11,754 bases of DNA from Bacillota bacterium (GTDB lineage: Bacteria > Bacillota > Clostridia > Acetivibrionales > DTU013): assembly GCA_023399355.1 (NCBI GenBank), contig JAEWQC010000262.1:1-11754 (forward strand). Reading direction: 5' to 3'. This document shows, piece after piece, positions 1-6,493 of the stretch. The translations under genes were made by a program, and so were the position numbers. Every line of letters begins with the position of its first letter. The first letter of the stretch is position 1. The notes under the pieces are model-generated. The model saw only the letters and a program-made list of their open reading frames with translations, was not told where the DNA came from and did not search any database.

Positions 1-732
1 CATGTATTGTACGAAGAAAAAATAGCTATGGAATCCAGTCCTTTCTTTGCGCAAAATCATTTATTGTGGCTGGAACATGTATCTGCAAATAGAGTGCATT
101 CAGGCAGAGTGATCTCTGATGCATTGAAGCTGGCTCTCGCTGTAAATGCTAAAGTTCCCGGTGTGGAAATTGTTCCGGGACCAATGGGAACAGGCGGAGG
201 ATATCTTTACTCTGCCCTTTTTTCTGTGAAAGAGTCAAAGGGATATACCGATGCAGATTTATTAAGAGGACTATTTATAGCAGCAGGAGTCGGGGCGATT
301 GCATATACAGGGACATTCCCTACCGGAGAAGTGATAGGCTGCGCTGGAGAATGCGGGGTCTGCTCAGCCATGACAGCTGCAGCAATTACTGAGATGGCAG
401 GAGGCGATCCTGAACAGGTGGAGAGTGCGGCATCGTATGCTCTGCAGGCATTCATAGGCATACCTTGTGATCCCGTTCCCGGAGGCTTTGAACAGCCATG
501 TTTAAGCCGTATCATTACTGCAATTTGTATGGCGATTACCTTTTCGGATATGGCGCTTGCAGGGTGCAGTGCATTTCTTCCGTTTGATGAAGTACTAACA
601 GTTGCAGATAAAGTTGGCAGAGAGCTGCATTCTGATTTGCGCTGCACATCAAAAGGGGGCTGCTGCTCAACCTCGACTGCAATCAAGCAAAAAAAAGAAT
701 TTGAAATGTTTATGAAAAGCAGGTTAAGATAG
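1..732 (+). CDS. L-serine dehydratase, iron-sulfur type, alpha-domain protein (5' end cut off)
   Basis: The reading frame is open to the left edge, so the N-terminus is missing; the TTG at 7 is just an internal codon. Numbered from that TTG, 241 residues are visible. They match the C-terminal part of the serine dehydratase alpha family (PF03313): Cys112 in the GCAGECG segment, the CDPVPGG box with Cys154, and Cys165 in EQPC. The 42- and 11-residue spacings equal those I recall for the three [4Fe-4S] ligands of type 2 L-serine dehydratases. The family deaminates L-serine to pyruvate and ammonia in the cytoplasm. Oddities: the usual APTxGxxG segment reads GPMGTGGGY (59-66), extra cysteines occur at 116 and 119, and the C-terminal glycine-rich loop reads KGGCCST instead of GGLAATP. 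The family call is firm. The substrate is not: a related amino or hydroxy acid, or a cysteine-type substrate, is possible. It lies upstream of the promoter at 860 and so belongs to an earlier transcript. Confidence 0.8.
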   Translation, partial: HVLYEEKIAMESSPFFAQNHLLWLEHVSANRVHSGRVISDALKLALAVNAKVPGVEIVPGPMGTGGGYLYSALFSVKESKGYTDADLLRGLFIAAGVGAIAYTGTFPTGEVIGCAGECGVCSAMTAAAITEMAGGDPEQVESAASYALQAFIGIPCDPVPGGFEQPCLSRIITAICMAITFSDMALAGCSAFLPFDEVLTVADKVGRELHSDLRCTSKGGCCSTSTAIKQKKEFEMFMKSRLR

Positions 733-741
733 TACACGGCC

Positions 742-813
742 AATGCTAAGCCATAGGCTATCCGGCGGTAACGAGCCGGAACCGGGTTTCGTCAGAATAC
801 AGGCAGCATTTTA
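742..813 (+). other. Foldable 3' region after the dehydratase gene, possible terminator
   Basis: An outer stem AATGCT (742-747) / AGCATT (805-810) encloses two hairpins: AGCC/GGCT with a 3-base loop (749-759), and TCCGGC/GCCGGA with an 8-base loop (761-780). It ends in only four T residues. It lies between the dehydratase stop and the next promoter, so it probably ends or stabilises the dehydratase mRNA. I could not match it to a riboswitch class I know. The fold was found by eye. Confidence 0.4.
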
Positions 814-859
814 CTATATTGAATGGAATGTAAGAATAATTATTTATTTTAAATAACTA

Positions 860-888
860 TTGACAAAGGAGAAAATAGCTAATAAAAT
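860..888 (+). promoter_or_regulatory. Sigma-A-type promoter of the metY-nflDK unit
   Basis: TTGACA (860-865), a 17-base spacer and TAAAAT (883-888). The predicted start of transcription is about 895. The -35 box with its five upstream bases (AACTATTGACA) and the -10 box are identical to those of the promoter at 11139-11167, which drives the second nitrogenase-like gene. Confidence 0.8.
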
Positions 889-917
889 AATACCAAGTAA
901 ATATATAAGAAAACTAT

Positions 918-990
918 GGATTGAGTTGACCGGAAAACCGGAGGCTGAATTAATTCTCATATGATGATATGGGGTTAGTTTGGTCTTTTT
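918..990 (+). promoter_or_regulatory. Leader RNA switch 1: antiterminator/terminator ahead of metY
   Basis: A small hairpin CCGG-AAAA-CCGG (930-941) is followed immediately by a terminator hairpin. The terminator's arms are 942-961 and 968-986 with loop 962-967; the stem has one mismatch, one bulge and several G-U pairs, and runs into a T tract (986-990). A competing fold pairs 918-927 (GGATTGAGTT) with 947-956 (GAATTAATTC), encloses the small hairpin and uses up the terminator's left arm. The same order of elements recurs at 11216-11288 with conserved bases (TATGG, TTGAG, TGACC, GGAGGC). This indicates transcription attenuation controlled by a ligand or protein that I cannot name. Folds were made by eye without energy calculation. 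Confidence 0.65.
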
Positions 991-1011
991 CATTTTAAGG
1001 AGATGAATTGT

Positions 1012-2304
1012 ATGAGTGAGAGAAGACTAGGCTTTGACACGCTCCAAGTGCATGCGGGCCAGGTACCGGATCCTGCGACAGGATCAAGGGCAGTCCCCAT
1101 ATACCAGACAGCCTCGTATGTATTGGAAAATCAGGAACGCGCTGAAATCCTTTTTTCGTTAAAGGAATTTGGCAACACCTATACAAGAATTGTAAATCCT
1201 ACCAACGATGTTCTTGAACAAAGGATTGCCGCATTGGAGGGAGGCTCGGGAGCATTGGCACTGGCTTCCGGCGCAGCAGCCGTTACCTATTCCATATTGA
1301 ATATTGCAAGGGCTGGCGACGAAATTGTTGCAGCAAGCAGTTTGTACGGAGGAACTTATAACCTGCTTTCCAGCACCCTGCCTGACCTGGGTGTCCATAC
1401 GGCTTTTGTGGATCCTGACGATCCTGAGAATTTCAGAAAAGCGGTCACGGATAAAACCAAGGCGATTTTTATAGAATCCATTGGTAATCCGGGAATTAAT
1501 ATCATTGATATTGAAAAGGTCGCAGAAATAGCTCACCAAAATGGAATCCCGTTGATTGTTGATAATACTTTTGGAACGCCATATCTTTTAAAACCCTTTG
1601 AACATGGAGCCGATGTGGTGGTTCATTCTGCAACAAAGTATATTGGCGGCCATGGAACATCGATCGGAGGACTTATCGTAGACGGCGGAAAATTTGATTG
1701 GGCGGCAAGCGGACGTTTTCCGGGATTCACTGAACCTGATAAAAGCTATGGAGGACTCAAATACTATGAGCGTTTTAAAGAAACGGCATACATAGTCAAA
1801 ATCCGTGTCAAGCTGCTGAGAGATACAGGCGCCGCCATCAGCCCGTTCAATTCATTTTTATTCATTCAGGGACTTGAAACCCTTTCATTAAGAGTTCAGA
1901 AACATGTTTCAAATGCTCGGATTATTGCAGAGTATCTAAACAGGCATGAAGCTGTTTCATGGGTCAATTATCCCGGACTGCAAGACAATAAGTATTATGA
2001 GCTTGCTCAAAAATATTTCCCCAAGGGGGCGGGGGCAATATTTACCTTTGGCATTAAAGGCGGAATTGAGGCTGCCAAAAGATTTATTGATCATCTTGAG
2101 ATATTCTCCCTTCTGGCCAATGTGGCTGACGCAAAATCCCTTGTTATTCATCCTGCAAGTTCAACACATGCGCAGCTCTCCGAAGAGGAACAGGCAAGTG
2201 CCGGAGTTACACCTGATCTTGTGAGACTCTCCATAGGAATTGAGGATCCGGAAGACTTGATTTTTGATCTTGAGCAGGCATTGAAAAAAGCTGTTGAGGC
2301 TTAG
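1012..2304 (+). CDS. metY: O-acetylhomoserine sulfhydrylase-type Cys/Met-metabolism PLP enzyme
   Basis: The predicted cytoplasmic protein has 430 residues, the usual size for the MetY branch of the Cys/Met-metabolism PLP family (PF01053). The N-terminus (GFDTLQVHAGQ) and YQTASY segment are typical. Cofactor residues include Asp184 in the VDNTFGTP motif and the Schiff-base lysine Lys209 in SATKYIGGHG. The likely reaction is O-acetylhomoserine plus sulfide or methanethiol giving homocysteine or methionine. I chose the ATG at 1012 because AAGGAG (997-1002) sits nine bases upstream; the in-frame ATG at 1003 directly abuts that site. It is the first gene after the promoter at 860 and the leader switch. 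A sulfhydrylase next to nitrogenase-like genes matches Mar-type systems, suggesting it captures a thiol or sulfide released by the downstream complex. Cystathionine gamma-synthase or lyase is less likely given the long, MetY-like sequence. Confidence 0.9.
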   Translation: MSERRLGFDTLQVHAGQVPDPATGSRAVPIYQTASYVLENQERAEILFSLKEFGNTYTRIVNPTNDVLEQRIAALEGGSGALALASGAAAVTYSILNIARAGDEIVAASSLYGGTYNLLSSTLPDLGVHTAFVDPDDPENFRKAVTDKTKAIFIESIGNPGINIIDIEKVAEIAHQNGIPLIVDNTFGTPYLLKPFEHGADVVVHSATKYIGGHGTSIGGLIVDGGKFDWAASGRFPGFTEPDKSYGGLKYYERFKETAYIVKIRVKLLRDTGAAISPFNSFLFIQGLETLSLRVQKHVSNARIIAEYLNRHEAVSWVNYPGLQDNKYYELAQKYFPKGAGAIFTFGIKGGIEAAKRFIDHLEIFSLLANVADAKSLVIHPASSTHAQLSEEEQASAGVTPDLVRLSIGIEDPEDLIFDLEQALKKAVEA

Positions 2305-2369
2305 TTTTTCAACTTAATGTGTGCTTAAACAGACATTTGGATTTTAACAGGATCCTTTAATGAGGGGGG

Positions 2370-2840
2370 GTGGGAGAATTGGCTGAAGGAGATTTATCTG
2401 TTGCCGAACAGGCTGTTGAAGAATTTAAGAAGGGACTGTTTTGTTCTGAAGCTATTTTGCAGGTTTGCAACAAAGAATTGAATCTCTCCTTGAGTGATTC
2501 TGCAATAAAGATGGCAACAGGGTTTGGAGCAGGTCTGGGTGGAGCTAAAAGTTGTTGTGGCTCTCTTACGGGGGCAGTTTTGGTATTAAGTGCGATCAAG
2601 GGGCGCGAAAATGCCAATGAAAGCGTTGATGAGGTTTTCAGACTTACAAAGGAGCTCCATGACCGCTTTGAAGAGGACTTCGGGGACACATCCTGCAACG
2701 TTTTAACTAAAACTGTGGACTGGGGAGCTCCTGAGCACCATCAGCTTTGTGAAAAGTACGTAAGAGGGGCAGCGGAAATTTTATACGATTTATTGACTGA
2801 AAACAAATTTATTAAGGAGGAAGCATTGAATGAAAAGTAA
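2370..2840 (+). CDS. C_GCAxxG_C_C family putative redox protein
   Basis: The 156-residue protein resembles the C_GCAxxG_C_C family (PF09719), small proteins thought to be redox-active through conserved cysteines; their exact role is not established. Seen here: Cys25 in the FCSEAIL segment, a glycine-rich stretch GFGAGLGG (51-58), the signature as CCGSLTG (62-68), and Cys109 and Cys127 nearer the C-terminus. An additional Cys33 is present. No signal peptide or membrane segment is visible, so it should be cytoplasmic. The start is uncertain: GTG at 2370 follows GAGG at 2362-2365, and TTG at 2379 is an alternative nine bases downstream. Its last 11 bases overlap the binding-protein gene, so the two are translationally linked. 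It could act as a thiol-redox partner of the nitrogenase-like system (inference). Confidence 0.75.
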   Translation: MGELAEGDLSVAEQAVEEFKKGLFCSEAILQVCNKELNLSLSDSAIKMATGFGAGLGGAKSCCGSLTGAVLVLSAIKGRENANESVDEVFRLTKELHDRFEEDFGDTSCNVLTKTVDWGAPEHHQLCEKYVRGAAEILYDLLTENKFIKEEALNEK

Positions 2841-3900
2841 AGGATTATTTTCTGTAGCAGCAGTTTTCATAGCCATGGCTTTATTGGCAGGGTGCGGTAA
2901 AACAGCCGCCACAAACACAGCAAGTACAGCAAATACGGCAGGTGTATCAACCACGGGAGGCAGTGATTCAACCTCGGCGACTGTTGCAACCGGTGAGAAA
3001 AAGCTGAAAAAGATAACGGTAGCCTATGCAGGCGGTACTTGTGAAGCTCCTGCGTTTGTTGCATATCATAATGGTATCTTTAAAGAAGAAGGGTTGGATG
3101 TCAATTTTGTTCAGATGGGCTTTGAAGACCTCAAGAGCGGTCTTGCATCCGGCAAGGTCAGCGGTACTGTCGGTAATTTTGCCTGGTTCAAGCCTATTGA
3201 ACAGGGGTTGCAGATAAAGATCACCGGAGGACTGCATGCCGGTTGTATCAATGCCGTTGCACCTCCGGACTCGGGCATCGCTTCCATCGCTGATCTGAAA
3301 GGAAAAACCATCGGTGTTGATGCAATTGGCGGCGGTCCGATGATTATATTGTCCATTGAGCTTAAAAAGAAGGGGATCGATCCGAAAACGGATGTTCAGT
3401 GGAAGGCATACCCTCCTGCACAATTGGAAGCAGCTATTGATAAAAAAGAAATACAGGCCTTCATCGTTTGGGATCCGTTTGGCGCTGACCTGGTGAAAAA
3501 CAAGAAGTATGTCCAGCTTCTTGGAAATGGTTCTGATGAGCCATACAAATCAGGATATTGCTGCTACTCTGTTGTAAGCAACAAGCTTGTTGAGAACGAT
3601 CCGGAAGCTGCTGCGGCATTTACAAGAGCGGTGCTGAGAGCGGCAGAATGGGTCGGCCTGCATACAAGAGAAGCTGCACAGCTGGAAGTCGATCAGAAAT
3701 ATGTTGCCATCAGCGTTGATGAAGATGAAGAATTCATCAAGCAGTATGTCTGGAAGCCTGGTGTCAAAGATGCTGCAAAAGACGTCAAATTCTTTATCGA
3801 ACAGACCAAGGATCAGGGAATTCTGGATCCGTCTACAGATGTGAATGAACTGTTTAAGAATGCATTCTATTATGCTATTCCGGATTATAACGGCAAATAG
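2830..3900 (+). CDS. ABC importer substrate-binding lipoprotein, nitrate/sulfonate/taurine (SsuA/NMT1-like) type
   Basis: The 356-residue precursor has a lipoprotein signal peptide (residues 1-21) with lipobox LLAGC and lipidated Cys22. A Thr/Ser/Ala-rich linker (about 23-57) and an NMT1/SsuA-like binding domain follow. Family-like segments are ITVAYAGG (62-69), the VAYHNGIFKEEGLDV region (77-91) and ADLKGKTIGVD (154-164). It would sit on the outer face of the membrane and deliver its ligand to the permease and ATPase encoded downstream. The mature domain contains Cys71 (GGTCEAP), His137/Cys139 (LHAGC) and a Cys244-Cys245 pair (GYCCYS); the first two fall where this fold often contacts ligand, so a metal, thiol or sulfur ligand is conceivable. 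AAGGAGG at 2814-2820 precedes the ATG by nine bases. The substrate cannot be read from sequence; sulfonate or another organosulfur compound is an inference from metY. Confidence 0.85.
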   Translation: MKSKGLFSVAAVFIAMALLAGCGKTAATNTASTANTAGVSTTGGSDSTSATVATGEKKLKKITVAYAGGTCEAPAFVAYHNGIFKEEGLDVNFVQMGFEDLKSGLASGKVSGTVGNFAWFKPIEQGLQIKITGGLHAGCINAVAPPDSGIASIADLKGKTIGVDAIGGGPMIILSIELKKKGIDPKTDVQWKAYPPAQLEAAIDKKEIQAFIVWDPFGADLVKNKKYVQLLGNGSDEPYKSGYCCYSVVSNKLVENDPEAAAAFTRAVLRAAEWVGLHTREAAQLEVDQKYVAISVDEDEEFIKQYVWKPGVKDAAKDVKFFIEQTKDQGILDPSTDVNELFKNAFYYAIPDYNGK

Positions 3901-3919
3901 CGGTTTTAAAAATAATATG

Positions 3920-3961
3920 ATAATTCAAGTGCCATAGTTCATAGGATGGCACTTGAATTAT
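3920..3961 (+). other. Perfect 16-bp hairpin between the binding-protein and permease genes
   Basis: Arms 3920-3935 and 3946-3961 are fully complementary around a 10-base loop. No T tract follows, so it is not a normal intrinsic terminator on the plus strand. Its position just after the lipoprotein gene is typical of hairpins that protect that mRNA from 3' decay, giving more binding protein than permease and ATPase. Confidence 0.75.
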
Positions 3962-3982
3962 ATAAATAAAGGAGAGATGTAA

Positions 3983-5011
3983 ATGGCGCTAAATCGAGCT
4001 GAAACGACAGCAGAGAATGTGCTTTTACAAGAAGAATCGATTCCAGACAGTAATGCAGCAGCAAAGTCACGATTGAAGATCCTGACCTTTATACCACTCA
4101 TAACGCTGGCGATTGATTTCATATTGCATACAACACTTCCCAACACTCAGACCTCCGGTATCAACAAATCATATGACACAGTTCTGGTATTAGTCTGGAT
4201 TATTTACATCGGAGCCATACTACTATCCATTAAAGTAAAAAGCATCATTGATAAAATAAATCATAAGGCACCCTTTTTTCTTGCCATATCGATATTTATC
4301 GGTATTTGGGATCTTGTTACCCTAAAACTCGGGTGGTTGGAGCTTCCATACTTTCCGGGCCCTGATAAGGTGTTGGGGATTTTTACGGAGGATTGGGCGG
4401 TTCTGCTGAAAAGTACGTTTTATTCCCTTCGCTTATTGCTGGTTGCCTACTTAATAGGTGTTTCAAGCGGACTCCTTACCGGAATCACCATGGGCTGGAG
4501 TAAAACGATCAATTACTGGGTAATGCCAATATTAAAGGTCATAGGACCTATTCCGGCAACAGCCTGGATTCCAATTGCCATGGTCGTGTTCCCGACATCG
4601 TTTGCAGCAAGTATCTTCCTGATCGTTTTGGCAGTTTGGTTTCCAGTAACGGTGATGACCAGCTCGGGGATCTCCAATGTCAGAAACTCCTATTTTGAAG
4701 TTGCAAAGACGCTGGGAGCGGATGAGAAATACCTTATTTTCAAGGTAGCCATTCCTGCATCCTATCCAAGCATTTTCATCGGTTTGTTTATGGGAATGGG
4801 AAGTGCTTTCCTGACGTTGATTGTTGGCGAAATGCTGGGTGTCAAAGCAGGATTGGGCTGGTATATCAATTGGGCGCAGGGCTGGGCGGAGTACAGCAAG
4901 GTATATGCGGCACTTATCGTGATCGCATTTATATTCTCCAGCTTGCTGACCTCATTATTCAGAATTAAAGACAGAGTTTTAAGCTGGCAAAAGGGGCTGA
5001 TCAAATGGTAG
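3983..5011 (+). CDS. ABC importer permease, SsuC/TauC-like
   Basis: The 342-residue integral membrane protein belongs to the BPD_transp_1 family. The ATPase-contacting EAA-type loop is at about 239-262 (EVAKTLGADEKYLIFKVAIP), between hydrophobic helices at roughly 147-168, 195-225, 263-282 and 305-325. Typical SsuC proteins are about 260 residues with six helices. This one has some 80 extra N-terminal residues with additional hydrophobic segments near 34-50, 65-83 and 98-115. Ahead of those is a polar stretch of about 30 residues with no signal peptide. The ATG at 3983 follows AAAGGAG (3968-3974). Its stop overlaps the ATPase start by seven bases (ATGGTAG), indicating translational coupling. 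It forms the transmembrane path of the importer with its two neighbours. Confidence 0.9.
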   Translation: MALNRAETTAENVLLQEESIPDSNAAAKSRLKILTFIPLITLAIDFILHTTLPNTQTSGINKSYDTVLVLVWIIYIGAILLSIKVKSIIDKINHKAPFFLAISIFIGIWDLVTLKLGWLELPYFPGPDKVLGIFTEDWAVLLKSTFYSLRLLLVAYLIGVSSGLLTGITMGWSKTINYWVMPILKVIGPIPATAWIPIAMVVFPTSFAASIFLIVLAVWFPVTVMTSSGISNVRNSYFEVAKTLGADEKYLIFKVAIPASYPSIFIGLFMGMGSAFLTLIVGEMLGVKAGLGWYINWAQGWAEYSKVYAALIVIAFIFSSLLTSLFRIKDRVLSWQKGLIKW

Positions 5012-5820
5012 ATAAAAGCCAGGAGGTTCATATAAATGATTTTAGTGGCGGGGCCATCGATGTGAAAGGTGTCGGGCGAGTTTTTGCAAATCCCGACGGC
5101 AATGACATCGTCGCTTTAAGCAACGCCACATTGGATGTAAAAAAAGGCGAATTTGTTTCACTTGTAGGACCAAGCGGATGTGGAAAATCAACCTTGTTAA
5201 GACTGATTGCAGGACTTGATACCCCAACCGGCGGAGAATTGTTCCTGGATGATGAGAAAATTACGGGTCCAAATTATGAACGGGGACTTGTGTTTCAGGA
5301 TCCGACACTTTTCCCCTGGCTTTCTGTGAAGGCAAATGTTGCTTCAGGCCTTGTGGCACGTAAGATTTATCATCAAAACAAACAGCTGGTTTCCGAATAT
5401 ATAAAGCTGGTAGGTCTTGAAGGCTTTGAAAACTCATTTCCGCATCAACTTTCAGGAGGAATGGCCCAGAGGGTTGCTCTGGCAAGAGCTCTGGTAAATC
5501 ACCCCAAGGTCATGCTTCTTGATGAACCTTTGGGAGCGCTGGATGCGTTCACCCGCATGCAAATGCAAGATGAAATATTGCGCATATGGCAGGATCGGAA
5601 CACGACCATGCTTTTGGTGACGCATGACATAGATGAAGCCATTTATATGAGCGACAGGATCGTAATAATGACTCCGAGACCTGGTAAGATTCAGAAAGTT
5701 ATTGAGGTTGAAATAGGCAGGCCAAGGAGAAGAAATGATCAGGACTTCTTCAGAATCAGGTCCAGGATCCTTGAAATGCTTCACTTTGCCAGAGAAGAAA
5801 CCCTTAGCTATTACTTGTAA
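5005..5820 (+). CDS. ABC importer ATPase, SsuB/TauB-like
   Basis: The 271-residue cytoplasmic ATPase has every expected motif: Walker A GPSGCGKST (55-63), Q-loop Gln98 in FQDPTLFPW, signature LSGGMAQ (149-155), Walker B VMLLDEP (169-175), D-loop GALD, and the switch histidine His207 in LLVTHDIDEA. The sequence is characteristic of the nitrate/sulfonate/taurine subfamily. About 15 extra polar residues precede the first strand. The ATG overlaps the end of the permease gene. It should power import of the ligand bound by the lipoprotein encoded two genes upstream. Substrate is undetermined; the subfamily also transports taurine, nitrate, cyanate and pyrimidine precursors. Confidence 0.93.
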   Translation: MVDKSQEVHINDFSGGAIDVKGVGRVFANPDGNDIVALSNATLDVKKGEFVSLVGPSGCGKSTLLRLIAGLDTPTGGELFLDDEKITGPNYERGLVFQDPTLFPWLSVKANVASGLVARKIYHQNKQLVSEYIKLVGLEGFENSFPHQLSGGMAQRVALARALVNHPKVMLLDEPLGALDAFTRMQMQDEILRIWQDRNTTMLLVTHDIDEAIYMSDRIVIMTPRPGKIQKVIEVEIGRPRRRNDQDFFRIRSRILEMLHFAREETLSYYL

Positions 5821-5841
5821 ATTTTGAGGAGTGTGGTTCGA

Positions 5842-6366
5842 ATGAGCAGAATAGATTTAGTTCGATATGAAGATTTACAGGATGAGGCAAAGCGGGAATA
5901 TGATGTTCAGGTGAAGGAAAATGGCAGAGTTACAAATATGAAACGTACTTTACTCCACTCGGCGGTTGCATTTAAAGCCTACCAGCAATGGTATCCGTTA
6001 AGAGATGAGATACAGGACTTTATAGGAGAACGGGGCGTTTTTGTATTTTCTCTTGCCATATCCACCCAAAATGAATGTCTTCTATGCTCCTCCTTTTTCA
6101 GGAAAATATTCATAGACAGAGGGGAGAACCCGGATAGCCTGGTCCTGGATGATAGAGAGAAATTGCTTGCGGAATATGGCAGCAGGATTGCCAAAGATCC
6201 GAATCAGATTTCTGAAGAGCTGTATGCAAAGCTGGAGGCTGTGTTTGATGATAAACAGATCGTTCTCCTGACAGCGTTTGCCGGAATGATGGCAGCCACA
6301 AACATATTTAACAGTGCGCTACAAATAGATTTGGACGATTATCTGGAAAATCTGAAAAAATTGTAA
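5842..6366 (+). CDS. AhpD/carboxymuconolactone-decarboxylase-like CxxC protein
   Basis: The 174-residue, probably helical cytoplasmic protein has a Cys79-Leu-Leu-Cys82 motif preceded by Glu78 in the NECLLCSSF segment. This is the layout of the AhpD-like branch of the carboxymuconolactone decarboxylase family (PF02627), whose CxxC performs thiol-disulfide exchange, for example in peroxide defence. The His normally four residues after the second Cys is Phe86 here, so the classical AhpD proton relay looks incomplete. I chose the ATG at 5842 because GAGGAG (5826-5831) lies ten bases upstream; TTG 5824 in the same frame overlaps that site. It lies 21 bases after the ATPase gene and is co-directional, so it is probably in the same operon. 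A role as a redox partner or protector of the oxygen-sensitive nitrogenase-like enzyme is inference; an enzyme acting on an unrelated small molecule is the alternative. Confidence 0.7.
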   Translation: MSRIDLVRYEDLQDEAKREYDVQVKENGRVTNMKRTLLHSAVAFKAYQQWYPLRDEIQDFIGERGVFVFSLAISTQNECLLCSSFFRKIFIDRGENPDSLVLDDREKLLAEYGSRIAKDPNQISEELYAKLEAVFDDKQIVLLTAFAGMMAATNIFNSALQIDLDDYLENLKKL

Positions 6367-6383
6367 CGAGGCAAAGATGTCCT

Positions 6384-6466
6384 CCACCGCTTGGCTCTTT
6401 TGCTTTTGCAAAAAGCCTGGGTGGCGGGTACCGAATTGGTTTTCAGACGGTGAGAATATCTCCCGT
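6384..6466 (+). other. Two hairpins in the 127-base gap before the dehydrogenase gene
   Basis: Hairpin A (6384-6424) pairs CCACC with GGTGG, GGCT with AGCC and TTTTGC with GCAAAA around a TTTT loop, with small internal loops. Hairpin B (6447-6466) pairs ACGG with CCGT and GAGA with TCTC around ATA, with one bulged T. Neither is followed by a T tract. They may be a processing or stabilising element inside the long operon, or a regulatory RNA for the SDR-nflDK part. No promoter with both boxes at proper spacing is evident here. Confidence 0.55.
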
Positions 6467-6493
6467 AATGTGTTATAAAGGGAAAGGATCATC

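Noticed and set aside
915..956. BglG-family RAT or ANTAR-type antitermination site
   Set aside because: GGATTG and the overlap with the terminator recall RAT, but the 3' half (GGCAAAACC) is missing and leader 2 fits less well; loops are 4-5 bases, not the ANTAR hexaloop.
895..1011. SAM (S-box), cobalamin, TPP or c-di-GMP riboswitch ahead of metY
   Set aside because: I looked for the conserved cores of these classes and did not find them; the leader is only about 117 bases with one small hairpin before the terminator.
1003..1011. Start of metY at ATG 1003
   Set aside because: It directly abuts the AAGGAG site; ATG 1012 has proper spacing and gives the typical N-terminus.
2305..2369. Terminator between metY and the redox-protein gene
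   Set aside because: Only a weak AATGT/ACATT pairing is present, without a following T tract.
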